Positions 7,822 through 17,231 of a stretch of 64,000 nt of DNA are shown one piece after another. A program made the position numbers and the translations under genes. The notes under the pieces are model-generated. The model saw nothing but the letters and a program-made list of their open reading frames with translations. It did not search any database and had not been told where the DNA came from. The DNA comes from Exobacillus caeni. Its GTDB lineage: Bacteria > Bacillota > Bacilli > Bacillales > Guptibacillaceae. Numbering within the stretch: position 1 is the stretch's first letter; each line of letters begins with the position of its first letter. The DNA is taken from the NCBI RefSeq assembly GCF_005747095.1, contig NZ_SWLG01000002.1:1-64000 (forward strand), given 5' to 3'.

Positions 7822-8364
7822 TCAGTGATTTCCCCCTTCCATCGTTTTCTTCAATAGTAATTTTCCTCTTCGCAGCCTTGTTTTTACGGTATTTTCGGTT
7901 ATTTGTAATACCTTAGCTATTTCATGCATCTTTAGTTCTTGATAATAGTAAAGAATGATGATTTCACGATATTTTATTGGTAGATTAAGTACTTCCTTAA
8001 TCATCTGGCTTTCACTTTCTTTTATGTAGACTGATTCTTCCGGAGTAGGTTCATGGCTTTTTTCTCGTTCAGAAAAAATGTTTGAGAAGAAAACTTTTCT
8101 GTATGACCAGCTTCTTAAATAGTCTTTACATTTGTTTGTCGTGATTTTAAATAACCAGTTTTTTATTTGTGCGTCTTCCCCCTGATAGGTTGATAGCTTT
8201 TCAAAACATGTAACAAAAACCTCTTGAGCGATATCCTCCGCCTTCCCTTTATCTTTTAAGTAAAAGAAAGCAAGCTTATATACCTCATATCCATATTCAT
8301 TAACTAAGCTTTCAATCGAACGATCTCTAGAATAGTCATCATTTAAAGAATTTCTTTCCTCCAT
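7822..8364 (-). CDS. ECF-type RNA polymerase sigma factor
   Basis: A 180-residue sigma-70 family protein with two domains. Region 2 spans about residues 15-85 (AFFYLKDKGKAEDIAQEVFV and NWLFKITTNKCKDYLRSW). Region 4 spans about 120-175 (LPIKYREIIILYYYQELKMH and VLQITENTVKTRLRRGKLLL). I use ATG at 8364 after AAGGAGTGTAGCA; the frame is open further upstream, but that extension has no such site. It is transcribed together with the DUF4179 gene, and such pairs usually control their own promoter. The upstream 200 bp also carries a repeat and a divergent gene. Confidence 0.88.
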   Translation of the reverse strand: MEERNSLNDDYSRDRSIESLVNEYGYEVYKLAFFYLKDKGKAEDIAQEVFVTCFEKLSTYQGEDAQIKNWLFKITTNKCKDYLRSWSYRKVFFSNIFSEREKSHEPTPEESVYIKESESQMIKEVLNLPIKYREIIILYYYQELKMHEIAKVLQITENTVKTRLRRGKLLLKKTMEGGNH

Positions 8365-8432
8365 TGCTACACTCCTTATCCTGGCCGGCCTCAATATAAA
8401 AACGGGGCTGGAGGAAAAATAGTTTCATTTTT

Positions 8433-8509
8433 TTGAGGGACATGGGGACAGGTACATTGTCCCGTATTTCCAGTTATTGATAAATGTACCTGTCCTCCGA
8501 CACTTGCGT
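8433..8509 (+). repeat. GGGACA-type repeat, variant
   Basis: GGGACATGGGGACAGGTACATTGTCCC is followed some 40 bp on by an inverted relative (AATGTACCTGTCCTCCGACA). It stands between the divergent sigma-factor and 8562 genes and, unlike most copies, not downstream of a gene. Confidence 0.7.
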
Positions 8510-8513
8510 CAGG

Positions 8514-8519
8514 TATAAT
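8514..8519 (+). promoter_or_regulatory. possible -10 element of the 8562 gene
   Basis: TATAAT lies 42 bp before the TTG start and just beyond the repeat. The matching -35 region would fall inside the repeat and is poor (TGTCCT), so this is only a candidate. Confidence 0.3.
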
Positions 8520-8561
8520 AACATAGGTATAAAGAATTAGTGGTGAGGGGGAGAGAAGAGC

Positions 8562-11483
8562 TTGAATAGGAAAGTCTTAGGTATTATTTTATTATTGGTT
8601 TTTCTATTAACAGGGGGATATTTTGGTTATAACCATTTTAATGCCAACACGTTAACAGCGTCGAGTGAGGATGTGAACGGAGCCCCGGAGACGAATAAAA
8701 CAACCGTGGAACCGGAAGAGCTAAAGGATATCGAACTGGATGTTCCTGTCGATAAAGTCTGGGAGTTTTCCTTTCCGGAAGCACTTGATGAGGGATTACT
8801 GAACGGCATTTCGATTACAGATAGTGAAGGAGCTGGCGTACCGATCACCAGTGAGCTCACTGATAAAGGGACGAGATTGTTGATAAAGCCTCCAGATGGC
8901 GGTTATAAAAAAGGATCTACATATAAGCTGGCGATTAAAAAGTTAAAATATACAAATGGCCAGCCTGTAACAAAACCATATGATTTAGAATTCATCATTA
9001 CGAGAGATGAAGTGGAAGAGATTGTTGAAAATCCCAACATAATCAAAGTTCCTGGAAGTGTGATAACAGAAAATAGCGGAAATGCAATTAAAGTGTCCAA
9101 GAAGTTTAGCAAAAAGGTGAAGAGAGACGACATTTTAGTTCTCCCCTCAGCGGAAAACCCTGAAGGTAGAGCTGTAAAGGTTAGCGAAATAGATAACGGT
9201 TTTAGAACAGCTACAATTTATGTTACTCGTCCAGAATTTACGGAACTTTTTAACAAGCTGGATATTTACAAAACCTATCCGATTGAGGCAAAACATATTA
9301 CGGTTACTGCAGCACAGAACGTATCTATCGAAGGCATTACCGCTTACTCGCCGAATACCATGATTGCCTCTTCAAATAGTGCGCCTGAGAAGAAAAACGA
9401 ATACTCGGTTCCGACTGTGAATGTTGATACGAAAAAAGGCTTTAAGGTTACTGTCAATGATTTTGAAATCGCGACAAAAAAAGGAAGCGTTCTTGTTGAC
9501 GGTACTATGAACTTCCTGGACCCTGAAATTCTGGCAGATGTCGATATGGGCTTCTTGAAGATTAATCGTTTTAACTTCGTGCAAAAAATGCAAGTGGATC
9601 AAGATCTCACGGTCCGAATCAAAGGATCAAAGTTTAAAAAGACTGGCAAAAAGGCCTGGGGAATGGACAATGACGGTGTGGGTAAAGACAATAAAGAAGA
9701 AATTCTTTTAACAGAAAAAGCAGAGCTTGGAAAAATGATCATTCCGACCCCTATTGCTGGCCTGTTTGTAAAAGGAACTATCTACCTGGGTGTGAAAGGT
9801 ACGATTTCCGGAGATCCTGTAGCGGTAATAAGTGTAGAGGTCGATGACCAGAACGGATTTGTCTATCAAAAGAAGGAAACGACCCCCATTAGCAAACGCA
9901 TCTTTGATTTTGATTTTACAGCGCTTGGTAAAGGTGAAGCAGAAGCAAAGGTTGGCGCGTTTGCGGGACTTGGATTAAGCTATCTTGAAATTATCGGAGG
10001 CGGAGTAGAAGGCTTCGGAGGTCTAAAGGGTGAAGCAAAGGCGGCGATCGGTGGAGACATTGATGATTTAGCATTTACATGTGCAGAGGCGAAACTTCAG
10101 CCAGTAGCAAGCATGAATGTGGTAGTCGACACGGTAGGTGATATCCGATTGCTCGAGATCCAACTTGCGGAAAAGTTATTTAAGCCTGTACTGCCATTTG
10201 GAAGCTGTGAACAGGTGAAGGGGCTTGATAAACTTCCCGAAGAAATTAATCTGAAAAGATCAGGAACCTATGAACTGGCGATTAAACAAAACCTCGTAAA
10301 CTATTTAACCATGAACGAAAAAACGCAAGAAATCGATTATAAAAATCTCACGTTTGAAGTAGGCGATGAAGAGACAGTTAAAGCGGAAGTAACGGAAAAC
10401 AGCAAAGGAGAAAAAGTGCTGGCAATAACGGCTCCTGAGTTTCCGAAAGAAAAGAACACCGCACTAAAAATCACTTATAACGCTAAAAATGAATTTTTTG
10501 GACTTAGCGGGAACGGCTCCGGTGATGGTTTTAATAACTTAGAATTAACGGAAGAAATCCCTGTCAGGATCGTGGATTGGATCGAGCCAAAACCAGCAAC
10601 AGCAGGGGAAATCAAAAGCTTTATCGAAAGCCATTACTCTAAAATATTTGAGATACTTCGTATAGGGAGTGAAAAGTACAATTTTGCATTGACGTACAAG
10701 AATGGTTACGGAAATAAACCTGACTACACGAAATTGCAATCCCGCTTCCAGGAAATTGCAACGCCATCGTTTGAAGAAAGTATCTTAAAACCTCTCTTCT
10801 CGGATAATGGCTATTACTGTGAATGCGATGCTGAATTTTTGCCTTGGGCGCTCCACTTAAATACACGGTTTAAAGTTCTTGAAAACCGACCGGACTATTT
10901 TAAAATAGAAACGGTCGAAACAGAGCAGGAGTTGGGCGGCGGGTATAAAATCTTTATCGAGGGAAAAAAGGAAGATGGAAATTGGCGCTTTGAAAATCTT
11001 CAATGGGCAGGGTACTGGAAAAAACCAATTAACTTAACGAAGGAAGAAGCAGCATCAAATTTGAGGGAAAATGCCCAGACTGGCAGTGTATCATTTGTGG
11101 CTGAGACTGCGGGTAAAGCCTATAATCCAGTAGGTACAGGAAAGATAGATACCACATATTACATCTTTAAAGGAAGCAATGGCTTGATCGGCATTGATAA
11201 AAATAGCGGAAAGATTCTCTATGACGTTTCTGAAGTTTACCGAGAGCCATCACAAGAAAATGAAACCGCCATGACGGCAGAAGAAGCGATTGAAGCCGTT
11301 AGAGAGGAACTTGGCATAAGCCCGGATTCTAGTACAATCATTGAATATGATCATGACGAGGATGGACAATATGTCATCCACGTATACGACATTATCGAAA
11401 ATGAGGGAGAACCAGGACACACTGCAACACGTGGATGGTACCTGGTGAATCCCGAAACAGGCACAATCAGCGATTTGTTCTAG
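8562..11483 (+). CDS. large membrane-anchored extracytoplasmic protein with Ig-like N-terminal domain
   Basis: The 973-residue protein starts at TTG after GGGGGAGAGAAGAGC. A hydrophobic segment (about residues 4-22) anchors or exports it. Residues about 55-150 look like a bacterial Ig-like (Big/SbsA-type) module (VWEFSFPEALDEGLLNGISI; TYKLAIKKLKYTNGQPVTKP). A long central part is rich in beta strands and glycine. The last about 140 residues (EAASNLRENAQTG... AEEAIEAVREELGIS) look like PepSY/YcdB-type repeats. No enzyme motif was found. It diverges from the ECF sigma operon and could be one of its targets. A composite repeat follows its stop within three bases. Confidence 0.6.
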   Translation: MNRKVLGIILLLVFLLTGGYFGYNHFNANTLTASSEDVNGAPETNKTTVEPEELKDIELDVPVDKVWEFSFPEALDEGLLNGISITDSEGAGVPITSELTDKGTRLLIKPPDGGYKKGSTYKLAIKKLKYTNGQPVTKPYDLEFIITRDEVEEIVENPNIIKVPGSVITENSGNAIKVSKKFSKKVKRDDILVLPSAENPEGRAVKVSEIDNGFRTATIYVTRPEFTELFNKLDIYKTYPIEAKHITVTAAQNVSIEGITAYSPNTMIASSNSAPEKKNEYSVPTVNVDTKKGFKVTVNDFEIATKKGSVLVDGTMNFLDPEILADVDMGFLKINRFNFVQKMQVDQDLTVRIKGSKFKKTGKKAWGMDNDGVGKDNKEEILLTEKAELGKMIIPTPIAGLFVKGTIYLGVKGTISGDPVAVISVEVDDQNGFVYQKKETTPISKRIFDFDFTALGKGEAEAKVGAFAGLGLSYLEIIGGGVEGFGGLKGEAKAAIGGDIDDLAFTCAEAKLQPVASMNVVVDTVGDIRLLEIQLAEKLFKPVLPFGSCEQVKGLDKLPEEINLKRSGTYELAIKQNLVNYLTMNEKTQEIDYKNLTFEVGDEETVKAEVTENSKGEKVLAITAPEFPKEKNTALKITYNAKNEFFGLSGNGSGDGFNNLELTEEIPVRIVDWIEPKPATAGEIKSFIESHYSKIFEILRIGSEKYNFALTYKNGYGNKPDYTKLQSRFQEIATPSFEESILKPLFSDNGYYCECDAEFLPWALHLNTRFKVLENRPDYFKIETVETEQELGGGYKIFIEGKKEDGNWRFENLQWAGYWKKPINLTKEEAASNLRENAQTGSVSFVAETAGKAYNPVGTGKIDTTYYIFKGSNGLIGIDKNSGKILYDVSEVYREPSQENETAMTAEEAIEAVREELGISPDSSTIIEYDHDEDGQYVIHVYDIIENEGEPGHTATRGWYLVNPETGTISDLF

Positions 11484-11485
11484 GA

Positions 11486-11710
11486 GGGACAGAGGGACAG
11501 AGGGACAGGTACACTGTCCCCGTCCTTGTCAGTATGTTCTTATGAGTATTATTTTTTGAATAAGTGAATCTTGGATACCATAATCCAAATAGAAGTTTGG
11601 CGGAAAACGAACACAGGCCTTAATCATTGATTAAGGCCTGTGTTCGTTTAATAATATATTCTCTTTTCTTCTCTCCTCTTTAAGGGACAAGGAACCTGTC
11701 CCTGTGTCCC
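11486..11710 (+). repeat. composite GGGACA element with internal hairpin (copy A)
   Basis: Left end: GGGACAGA repeated, then GGGACAGGTACACTGTCCC. Internal hairpin at 11605-11649 (AAACGAACACAGGCCTTAAT arms, shortened core TCATTGA). Right end: GGGACAAGGAACCTGTCCC at 11684, the inverse of the left end. It starts two bases after the stop codon of the 8562 gene and fills most of the 353-bp gap to 11837. Confidence 0.85.
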
Positions 11711-11765
11711 TCGGTCCATTTTTTTATAAAAAAATGGAAAAAAGACCAAAGTTTTGTCGAAAATC

Positions 11766-11774
11766 TGGTATAAT
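11766..11774 (+). promoter_or_regulatory. extended -10 promoter candidate for the zinc-ribbon/TcaA genes
   Basis: CTGGTATAAT contains an extended -10 (TGGTATAAT), about 60 bp before the TTG start at 11837. No good -35 is visible, as is usual for extended -10 promoters. Confidence 0.45.
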
Positions 11775-11836
11775 AGGACAACGTAATAGGAATTAATTTC
11801 TATATTTTCTATTCATTAGAAGAAGGAGGGGGTAAA

Positions 11837-13208
11837 TTGAAATGCTGCACTGAATGTGGTGCGGTTCTGAAAGAAAGGGAAGCTTTTTGTACTTCTTGCG
11901 GAGCGGGTGGTACTAAAGGAGAAACTGGAAAAGCACCGCAGATCACACCAAGAGAACCTATGTCAAAAAAGAAGAAATATTCTATCATCACCCTGGGGAT
12001 AGTGGTCATAGGAATCATCACTGCTCACTTTATTGTATCTTCCATTCTGAATCCGATGAAGGATGTTCAAGCCATGGATAGAGCAGTTACCAATGAGGAT
12101 AGTGACGCATTTTTTAATCAAATAGTACTAGAGGAAGATGCACTGATAAATAAAAAGCACTATCTGTCCTATATAAAGGCGCAAGATTGGGATAGCATCA
12201 GGGAGCAATTCGTGCAAATCCTGTCCAACGAATCGAAGTTTGATGAGGTGGTCACAGACTATAATGGGAATGACCTATTCAGGGTTAAAAAGGATTCAGT
12301 TCTGGGCCTCTATAAAGACTTTGAGATTGAAGCAATTCCGAATCAGTTGGTGCTGAACTCTAATCTTGATTCAACCAACCTTTTCTATCGATAAAATCAG
12401 TGCCGATTTAAAGAAAGATGAACCTATTAATCTTGCGAAAGCTTATCCAGGTACATATTCCATTTCTGATGTCGCTTCCAACTTGTTTGGCCAAATGAAG
12501 GTTACTGAAGAAATACATATTAGCACTAATAATAATCATACTTCTGAAATTAAGATTGCCTTTCCTGGCCAAAGCTATCATTTTGAAACCAATTTTCCTG
12601 AAGCTACCCTTTTTGTGAATGGTAAAAGTACTGGTAAGAGACTGGAGGAATTCTCCGTACTTGGCCCGTTCCCTGAAGATCAAGAGGTTTCCTTGTATGC
12701 AGAATTAACAAGTACAGATGGAAAAAAGCTGAAATCGGAACAAATCACCCAACGAGATGATGTCTGGGGAAGTCTTTATTTTACCTTTGAAGAGAACGCA
12801 GTGGCAGCCGTTAGTACAGACCATTCTGAAGATGGCTCTGACGATGTGGAGCAGAAAGTTCTGGACTTCCGTGATGCTTATGAGAATGCCCTGAATCAGC
12901 ATAATTTCGACCTTATTGCTGATTACATGGCACCTGGAAGTTTTGCTGAGGAAGAACTTATGGAATACATTAAAGAAAACGATGGCAAGAGCTATACTTA
13001 TGACTTTGTCGAAAATGAAATCACCGAAACCAGGAAGGTCAATGAGACGACTTATGAGATTTCTACGTTCGAAAAATTTATTTTTACTAACCACTTAGGT
13101 GAAAAGACCGATTACGAAAAGGATAAAGTCTATACACTGATTAAAACGGATTCAGGCTTTAAGATTAAATTTATTAATATTAAAAACACTGACCGAAACA
13201 AACTATAA
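11837..13208 (+). pseudogene. frameshifted zinc-ribbon, TcaA-like membrane protein
   Basis: From TTG 11837 (after AGGAGGGGGTAAA) the product begins with a CTECG...CTSCG zinc ribbon, then a transmembrane helix (about residues 55-75), then extracellular TcaA-type domains. The frame ends at 12394 with an unrelated NLFYR tail. The next frame takes over at TFSIDKISADLKKDEPINLA and runs to 13208. Aligned with the intact relative at 14141-15538 (shared VNGKSTGK...LGP motif and C-terminal NTF2-like domain), this is one gene of about 456 residues split by a one-base frameshift near 12380. A sequencing error would look the same. TcaA proteins are envelope proteins linked to glycopeptide response in staphylococci. 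Confidence 0.75.
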
Positions 13209-13228
13209 ATTTTGAAGGAGAAATTCAA

Positions 13229-14056
13229 ATGATTACTTGTCCACAATGCAATACCCAGCAAGAGTCTGGTAAATTCTGCGGAAGCTGCGGAGCAGACCTG
13301 TCACCACAAGCCTCCGATTTTGCCCAGCCGTCGGCCAAACCAGAAGTAGCTGCTGCAGCTAGTGCTCAAAGTCAGCCTGTTTATACGAATGAAAATCTGA
13401 ATAAAGCGAAAGAAGGAGTTTCTAAGTATTGGAATTTTGCTCTTGATGTCTTGAAACGTCCATCTGCTGCTTTAACAGGAAATGAAACACACTTTACGAA
13501 CGGTTTAATCACCATTGCTGTTTATGTAGTCGCCTTTAGCTTAAGTCTTTACTTCCTGGCAAATAAATTGTTCAAGACAATGATGGGTGGCTTTGGAAGT
13601 GCCTTTGGTGAAGGAATGGGTGCCAAATCATTACCTTTCTTCGATATTGCTTCTCCCATCTTTATGTTTGTGCTTTTATTTATAGCTGGTGCCATGCTAA
13701 GTTCTTTTGCAGCTATTAAAATGATGTCGGAACCGCTATCATTTAAGGGGATTATCGGTCAGTTTGGAAGTATCATCATTCCTTTTGCTGCAATGAACGT
13801 AATCGCCATCATTTTTGGGTTGGCTGGTTCGATTCAATTAACCCTTCTTTTAACTGGATTATCTTTGCTTTTTACTACTTTCATTATGCCTGCAATCGTT
13901 GTTTATGATTTCTCTTTGAAAATCGGAAAGCCTGTGAATAGAGTTTATTGGAGTGTCGGTGCTTCAGCTTTATCCATGCTAATCGCATATCTGGTTGTCC
14001 GTACAAGTGTCTTGAGCTTTATAGAAGATATGGAACAAATCATGAATATATTTTAA
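13229..14056 (+). CDS. zinc-ribbon multi-pass membrane protein
   Basis: The 275-residue protein starts with CPQCNTQQESGKFCGSCG, a four-cysteine zinc ribbon. An Ala/Gln-rich linker follows, then about five hydrophobic segments (from about residue 95 onward) resembling the Yip1/DUF-type five-helix membrane domain. ATG follows GAAGGAGAAATTCAA. It sits between two TcaA-like genes that share the N-terminal zinc ribbon, so the three may form one envelope complex; that is inference. A terminator follows directly. Confidence 0.65.
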   Translation: MITCPQCNTQQESGKFCGSCGADLSPQASDFAQPSAKPEVAAAASAQSQPVYTNENLNKAKEGVSKYWNFALDVLKRPSAALTGNETHFTNGLITIAVYVVAFSLSLYFLANKLFKTMMGGFGSAFGEGMGAKSLPFFDIASPIFMFVLLFIAGAMLSSFAAIKMMSEPLSFKGIIGQFGSIIIPFAAMNVIAIIFGLAGSIQLTLLLTGLSLLFTTFIMPAIVVYDFSLKIGKPVNRVYWSVGASALSMLIAYLVVRTSVLSFIEDMEQIMNIF

Positions 14057-14082
14057 AAGATTATCATTCTATTAATCAAATG

Positions 14083-14118
14083 AGTGAACAAGGAAAAAGT
14101 TCCCTTGTTCACTTTTTG
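14083..14118 (+). terminator. intrinsic terminator
   Basis: Arms AGTGAACAAGG (14083-14093) and CCTTGTTCACT (14103-14113) with a following TTTTT run. It separates the 13229 gene from the next TcaA-like gene. It is a normal terminator and not a member of the long-hairpin family. Confidence 0.88.
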
Positions 14119-14140
14119 TATGGGACGGGAGAGCTCATTA

Positions 14141-15538
14141 ATGAAATACTGTAAAAATTGCGGTAGCGAATTGCAATCTGGAAAAGGTTTTTGTACCAGT
14201 TGCGGCCATAAGCTGGAGGAAGCTAAAAGTGCCCAAACTGCGGCTGTTCATCATGAAAACAAGGCACCACAAAGCCGTCGACCACAAAAGCCAATGAGCA
14301 AGAAAGCAAAGTTTACCTGGGTAGCTTTGGGAGTAATTGCGATAGCGTTATTTGGCGGACATAAATTTCTTGAAAACCACTACTCGCCTCATAATGTGGT
14401 TGCTGGGCTTGAAGAAACGATTGAACAAGGTGATCTTGAAGGCGCCAGAGACATGATGGATTTTTCCACTGTAGGCCATAAGGTAAAGGATAAGGAATTA
14501 AAAAGTTACCTTCAATTCCTAAAAGAAAATGAGGTAGAGGTTACAAAAGGATTGAATGAATCATTCTCATCCATCACACAGGGTTCTATTTCTGAAAGCA
14601 TCTATACATCCAACGGAAACGAACTACTCAGAGTGATGAAAGATACCAAAAAGAAATGGGGGCTTTATGATCAATATATAATTGAAGCCGTTCCGTTTCA
14701 GTTAATGGTTTCTTCCAATATGCCTGAGGTAGAAGTAGAATATAACGGTACCAAAAAGGAGCTTCAGGATACACTGGAAATCAACGGTTTGCTCCCAGGT
14801 GAACAAGTAGTTAAAGGGAAATATAGAGGGGAATATAGCGAACTAGCCCAGAAAGCAGCCATTGATTTCAAAAAAGCTTATAACAATACGGTGGATGTGG
14901 TCCTAGAATTTGAAGGAGATTATATCGTCATCCGTTCGAATGAATCTGATAGTACACTGTTCGTAAACGGGAAAAGCACAGGTAAAAAAATAGGAAACTA
15001 CTATGAACTCGGACCTATGCCTGTAGATGGGTCAATCGTTCTTCATGCCGAATACCAGGGAGAAAAAGGAGTCATTAAAACAGCAGAAGCTAAAGTTATG
15101 AATACAGATGAGATCTTTCTCGAATTTAAAGAAGAGGAATTGAATCCAGTGGAGGAAACTGTCGCATCTCCTGAAGAATTATCTTCTTCAGTTGGGGACT
15201 TTATGGTGGATTATATTTATACTGGTGTAAAAGCAATGAACCAGGGAGACTTTTCTATAGTTGAACCGCTCCTTCATCCAGACGGAAAGGCCTACCCTGA
15301 ATCAAAAAATTACATTGATTATATCGTTTCAAAGGGAATCACTGAAGATGTCATATCAGTAGAAATGATTGATGCAAAAAATCAATCGGATGGACAACTG
15401 GTAACACTGAGAGAAGTATATGATATCCACTATTCAGATGGTACCACCAAGAACAAAACCTTTGAATCCTCTTATTTAGTTAAAAGAGTAGACGGCCGAT
15501 ATTCTGTTTGGTCTGTTGAAGATATAGATGAGCTTTAA
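14141..15538 (+). CDS. zinc-ribbon, TcaA-like membrane protein
   Basis: I use ATG 14141 after GGGAGAGCTCATTA; the frame is open back to 14084, but that part lies in a terminator. The 465-residue product has an N-terminal zinc ribbon (CKNCGSELQSGKGFCTSCG), a basic linker, one transmembrane helix (about residues 62-82) and an extracellular part with repeated TcaA-type domains (FVNGKSTGKKIGNYYELGPM) and a C-terminal NTF2-like domain. It is the intact relative of the frameshifted 11837 gene. The orientation puts the zinc ribbon in the cytoplasm. A composite repeat begins at the stop codon. Confidence 0.75.
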   Translation: MKYCKNCGSELQSGKGFCTSCGHKLEEAKSAQTAAVHHENKAPQSRRPQKPMSKKAKFTWVALGVIAIALFGGHKFLENHYSPHNVVAGLEETIEQGDLEGARDMMDFSTVGHKVKDKELKSYLQFLKENEVEVTKGLNESFSSITQGSISESIYTSNGNELLRVMKDTKKKWGLYDQYIIEAVPFQLMVSSNMPEVEVEYNGTKKELQDTLEINGLLPGEQVVKGKYRGEYSELAQKAAIDFKKAYNNTVDVVLEFEGDYIVIRSNESDSTLFVNGKSTGKKIGNYYELGPMPVDGSIVLHAEYQGEKGVIKTAEAKVMNTDEIFLEFKEEELNPVEETVASPEELSSSVGDFMVDYIYTGVKAMNQGDFSIVEPLLHPDGKAYPESKNYIDYIVSKGITEDVISVEMIDAKNQSDGQLVTLREVYDIHYSDGTTKNKTFESSYLVKRVDGRYSVWSVEDIDEL

Positions 15539-15768
15539 GGGACAAGGGGACAGGTACATTGTCCCTGGCCTTGTTAGCGAATTCAGATGAGTATTGTTTT
15601 TGAAAAGTGACTTCTAAAGATCAATGGTCCAAATGATAAAATGTGGACTTTAAAATTAACACCATTCTTAATCAAATGTTGGATTAAGACTGGTGTTCTT
15701 TTAATAGTTTATTTCTCTTCCCTATATTTTTAGGAATGATGGTACAAGGAACCTGTCCCTATGTCCCC
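15539..15768 (+). repeat. composite GGGACA element (copy B, near complete)
   Basis: Left end GGGACAAGGGGACAGGTACATTGTCCC. Spacer blocks CCTTGTTAGCGAATTCAGAT and GGTCCAAATGATAAA. Internal hairpin 15658-15697 (AACACCA arms, core partly decayed). Then TTTATTTCTCTT and right end TACAAGGAACCTGTCCC plus TATGTCCC. The left end starts directly at the stop codon of the TcaA-like gene. Confidence 0.9.
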
Positions 15769-15835
15769 CCTAGAGGCATTATCACTGAAGTTTGGTGAAA
15801 TTTTATTATAATATAAATGAAATGGGAGAATACAT

Positions 15836-16906
15836 TTGAAATGCAAAAGACTTAGTCTGTTACTCACGATTATGATAGTACTGGCTGCCTGTTCAAATCA
15901 GGAATATGATCGGTATATCGAAAAAGGCATAGATCATCTAGGTGAGAAGGAATACCATCAAGCTGCACTGCAATTTGAGAGAGCACTTCAGCAAAAAGAA
16001 GGTGACAGAACCGCTGCTGCTTATTACCATCAAGCCAATCAAATGGACAATGCACTTGCAGAATACAGCCAGAAGGATTATGACTCTTCCCTGGAATCCC
16101 TTGAAACCGTAATTGCAAGAAAAAATGGACTTAAAACCGTTGAAGAAGAAGCAACCCGGCTAAAATCGAAAATCATGGAGATAGTGAACAAAACGAGGAA
16201 AGTTGAGGCAGAAATCAAGCTAATAGAAAGCCTGATTGAGAAGGAAAGCTTTAATACAGCTCAAGACAAATTAAAGGATCTGGAGCCAAAACTTGAAAAA
16301 GACGAAGATCTGGCTGTTTATCAATCTCAGTCCCAGAAACTTATGGAGCAGGCAGATATGGGACTAAAAGCTATGGAAACAAAGGTTCAGAATGAAGACC
16401 CAAAGAAAAAGCAGAAAGAAGATAAAGATAAATCTGAAGTCACTAAAAAAGATTCACATCAAGCCACAAAAGCGAATCCATTGAACCAAAAGTCAATAGT
16501 TTATAGTACGTACAACAATGAACGTTTTGGATTCAGCCTGCAAATTCCTGAGGGGATGACCATGGATCCGCCGCCTACCAATGGTGATGGAGGAACTTTC
16601 AGAAATGGCGAGCTCACGGTGACCGCTTATGGAGGTCATACCAATACAGTTCAACAAGGGGAAACAATCGGCACCTATTACAAACAAGATATGGAGAGTA
16701 TCACAACAAATATAGCATACAAAAGACTGGCTGATGACTGGTATGTAATCTCCTATGAAGAAGCCGGAACAATCTACTATAAAAAATTCTTCTTCGGGGA
16801 AAATTCATTTAATACCTTTATCATTTCTTATCCCTCCTCCATGCAGCATAAATACGGAAGTGTGACCACCCATATTGCCAAAACCTTCACGTCTGCGGCA
16901 TACTAA
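15836..16906 (+). CDS. lipoprotein with TPR-like/coiled-coil domain
   Basis: The 356-residue protein (TTG start after ATGGGAGAATACAT) has a lipoprotein signal ending LAAC at about residue 19. A repeated helical region follows (DHLGEKEYHQAALQFERALQ, tetratricopeptide-like), then a coiled coil, a Lys/Asp-rich low-complexity linker (about 185-210), and a C-terminal domain (FGFSLQIPEGM... TFIISYPSS) like the PsbP/YcdA-type domains at the end of Bacillus lipoproteins. It is exported to the outer face of the membrane. Function unknown; its setting among TcaA-like genes suggests an envelope role. Confidence 0.7.
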   Translation: MKCKRLSLLLTIMIVLAACSNQEYDRYIEKGIDHLGEKEYHQAALQFERALQQKEGDRTAAAYYHQANQMDNALAEYSQKDYDSSLESLETVIARKNGLKTVEEEATRLKSKIMEIVNKTRKVEAEIKLIESLIEKESFNTAQDKLKDLEPKLEKDEDLAVYQSQSQKLMEQADMGLKAMETKVQNEDPKKKQKEDKDKSEVTKKDSHQATKANPLNQKSIVYSTYNNERFGFSLQIPEGMTMDPPPTNGDGGTFRNGELTVTAYGGHTNTVQQGETIGTYYKQDMESITTNIAYKRLADDWYVISYEEAGTIYYKKFFFGENSFNTFIISYPSSMQHKYGSVTTHIAKTFTSAAY

Positions 16907-16910
16907 CGGC

Positions 16911-17118
16911 GGGACAAGGGGACAGGTACATTGTCCCAGCATTTGTTAGCGTATCAGATGAGTAGTGTTTTTATAATGAAAGGCTTCGAAGAAATGAACA
17001 AAATAATAAAAATAGCTATTTAGAAAACGAACACAAGCCTTAATAAAACATTTGATTAAGGCTTGTGTTCGTTTTAATTATTTCTTTCACTTCGCTGTCT
17101 ATTAAAGTTGGAGGTATA
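16911..17118 (+). repeat. composite GGGACA element without right end (copy C)
   Basis: Left end GGGACAAGGGGACAGGTACATTGTCCC lies 5 bp after the lipoprotein stop codon. Internal hairpin 17024-17075 (AAAACGAACACAAGCCTTAA arms, core AAAACATTTGA with mismatches). The right GGGACA end is missing. The rest of the gap to 17232 holds a promoter shared with the second hydrolase copy. Confidence 0.8.
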
Positions 17119-17179
17119 AAATAGAATCTGATTTTTTATGGAGATTTATTCAGAATTATTAAAAAACATTCTTTCCTGT

Positions 17180-17208
17180 GTTCGCCGGAAGTGATATTAT
17201 TTTTATAA
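17180..17208 (+). promoter_or_regulatory. sigma-A-like promoter of hydrolase copy 1
   Basis: TTCGCC (17180-17185), a 17-bp spacer and TATAAT (17203-17208), 24 bp before the ATG. The same block before the second hydrolase copy reads TTCACC-17-TATAAT, so the arrangement has been kept. Confidence 0.45.
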
Positions 17209-17231
17209 TTCAGCTTAAGGGGGAATAAAGT

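Noticed and set aside
8562..11483. Calling the 973-residue protein a known adhesin or enzyme
   Set aside because: Only an Ig-like start and a PepSY-like end can be argued; no catalytic or sorting motif supports a named function.
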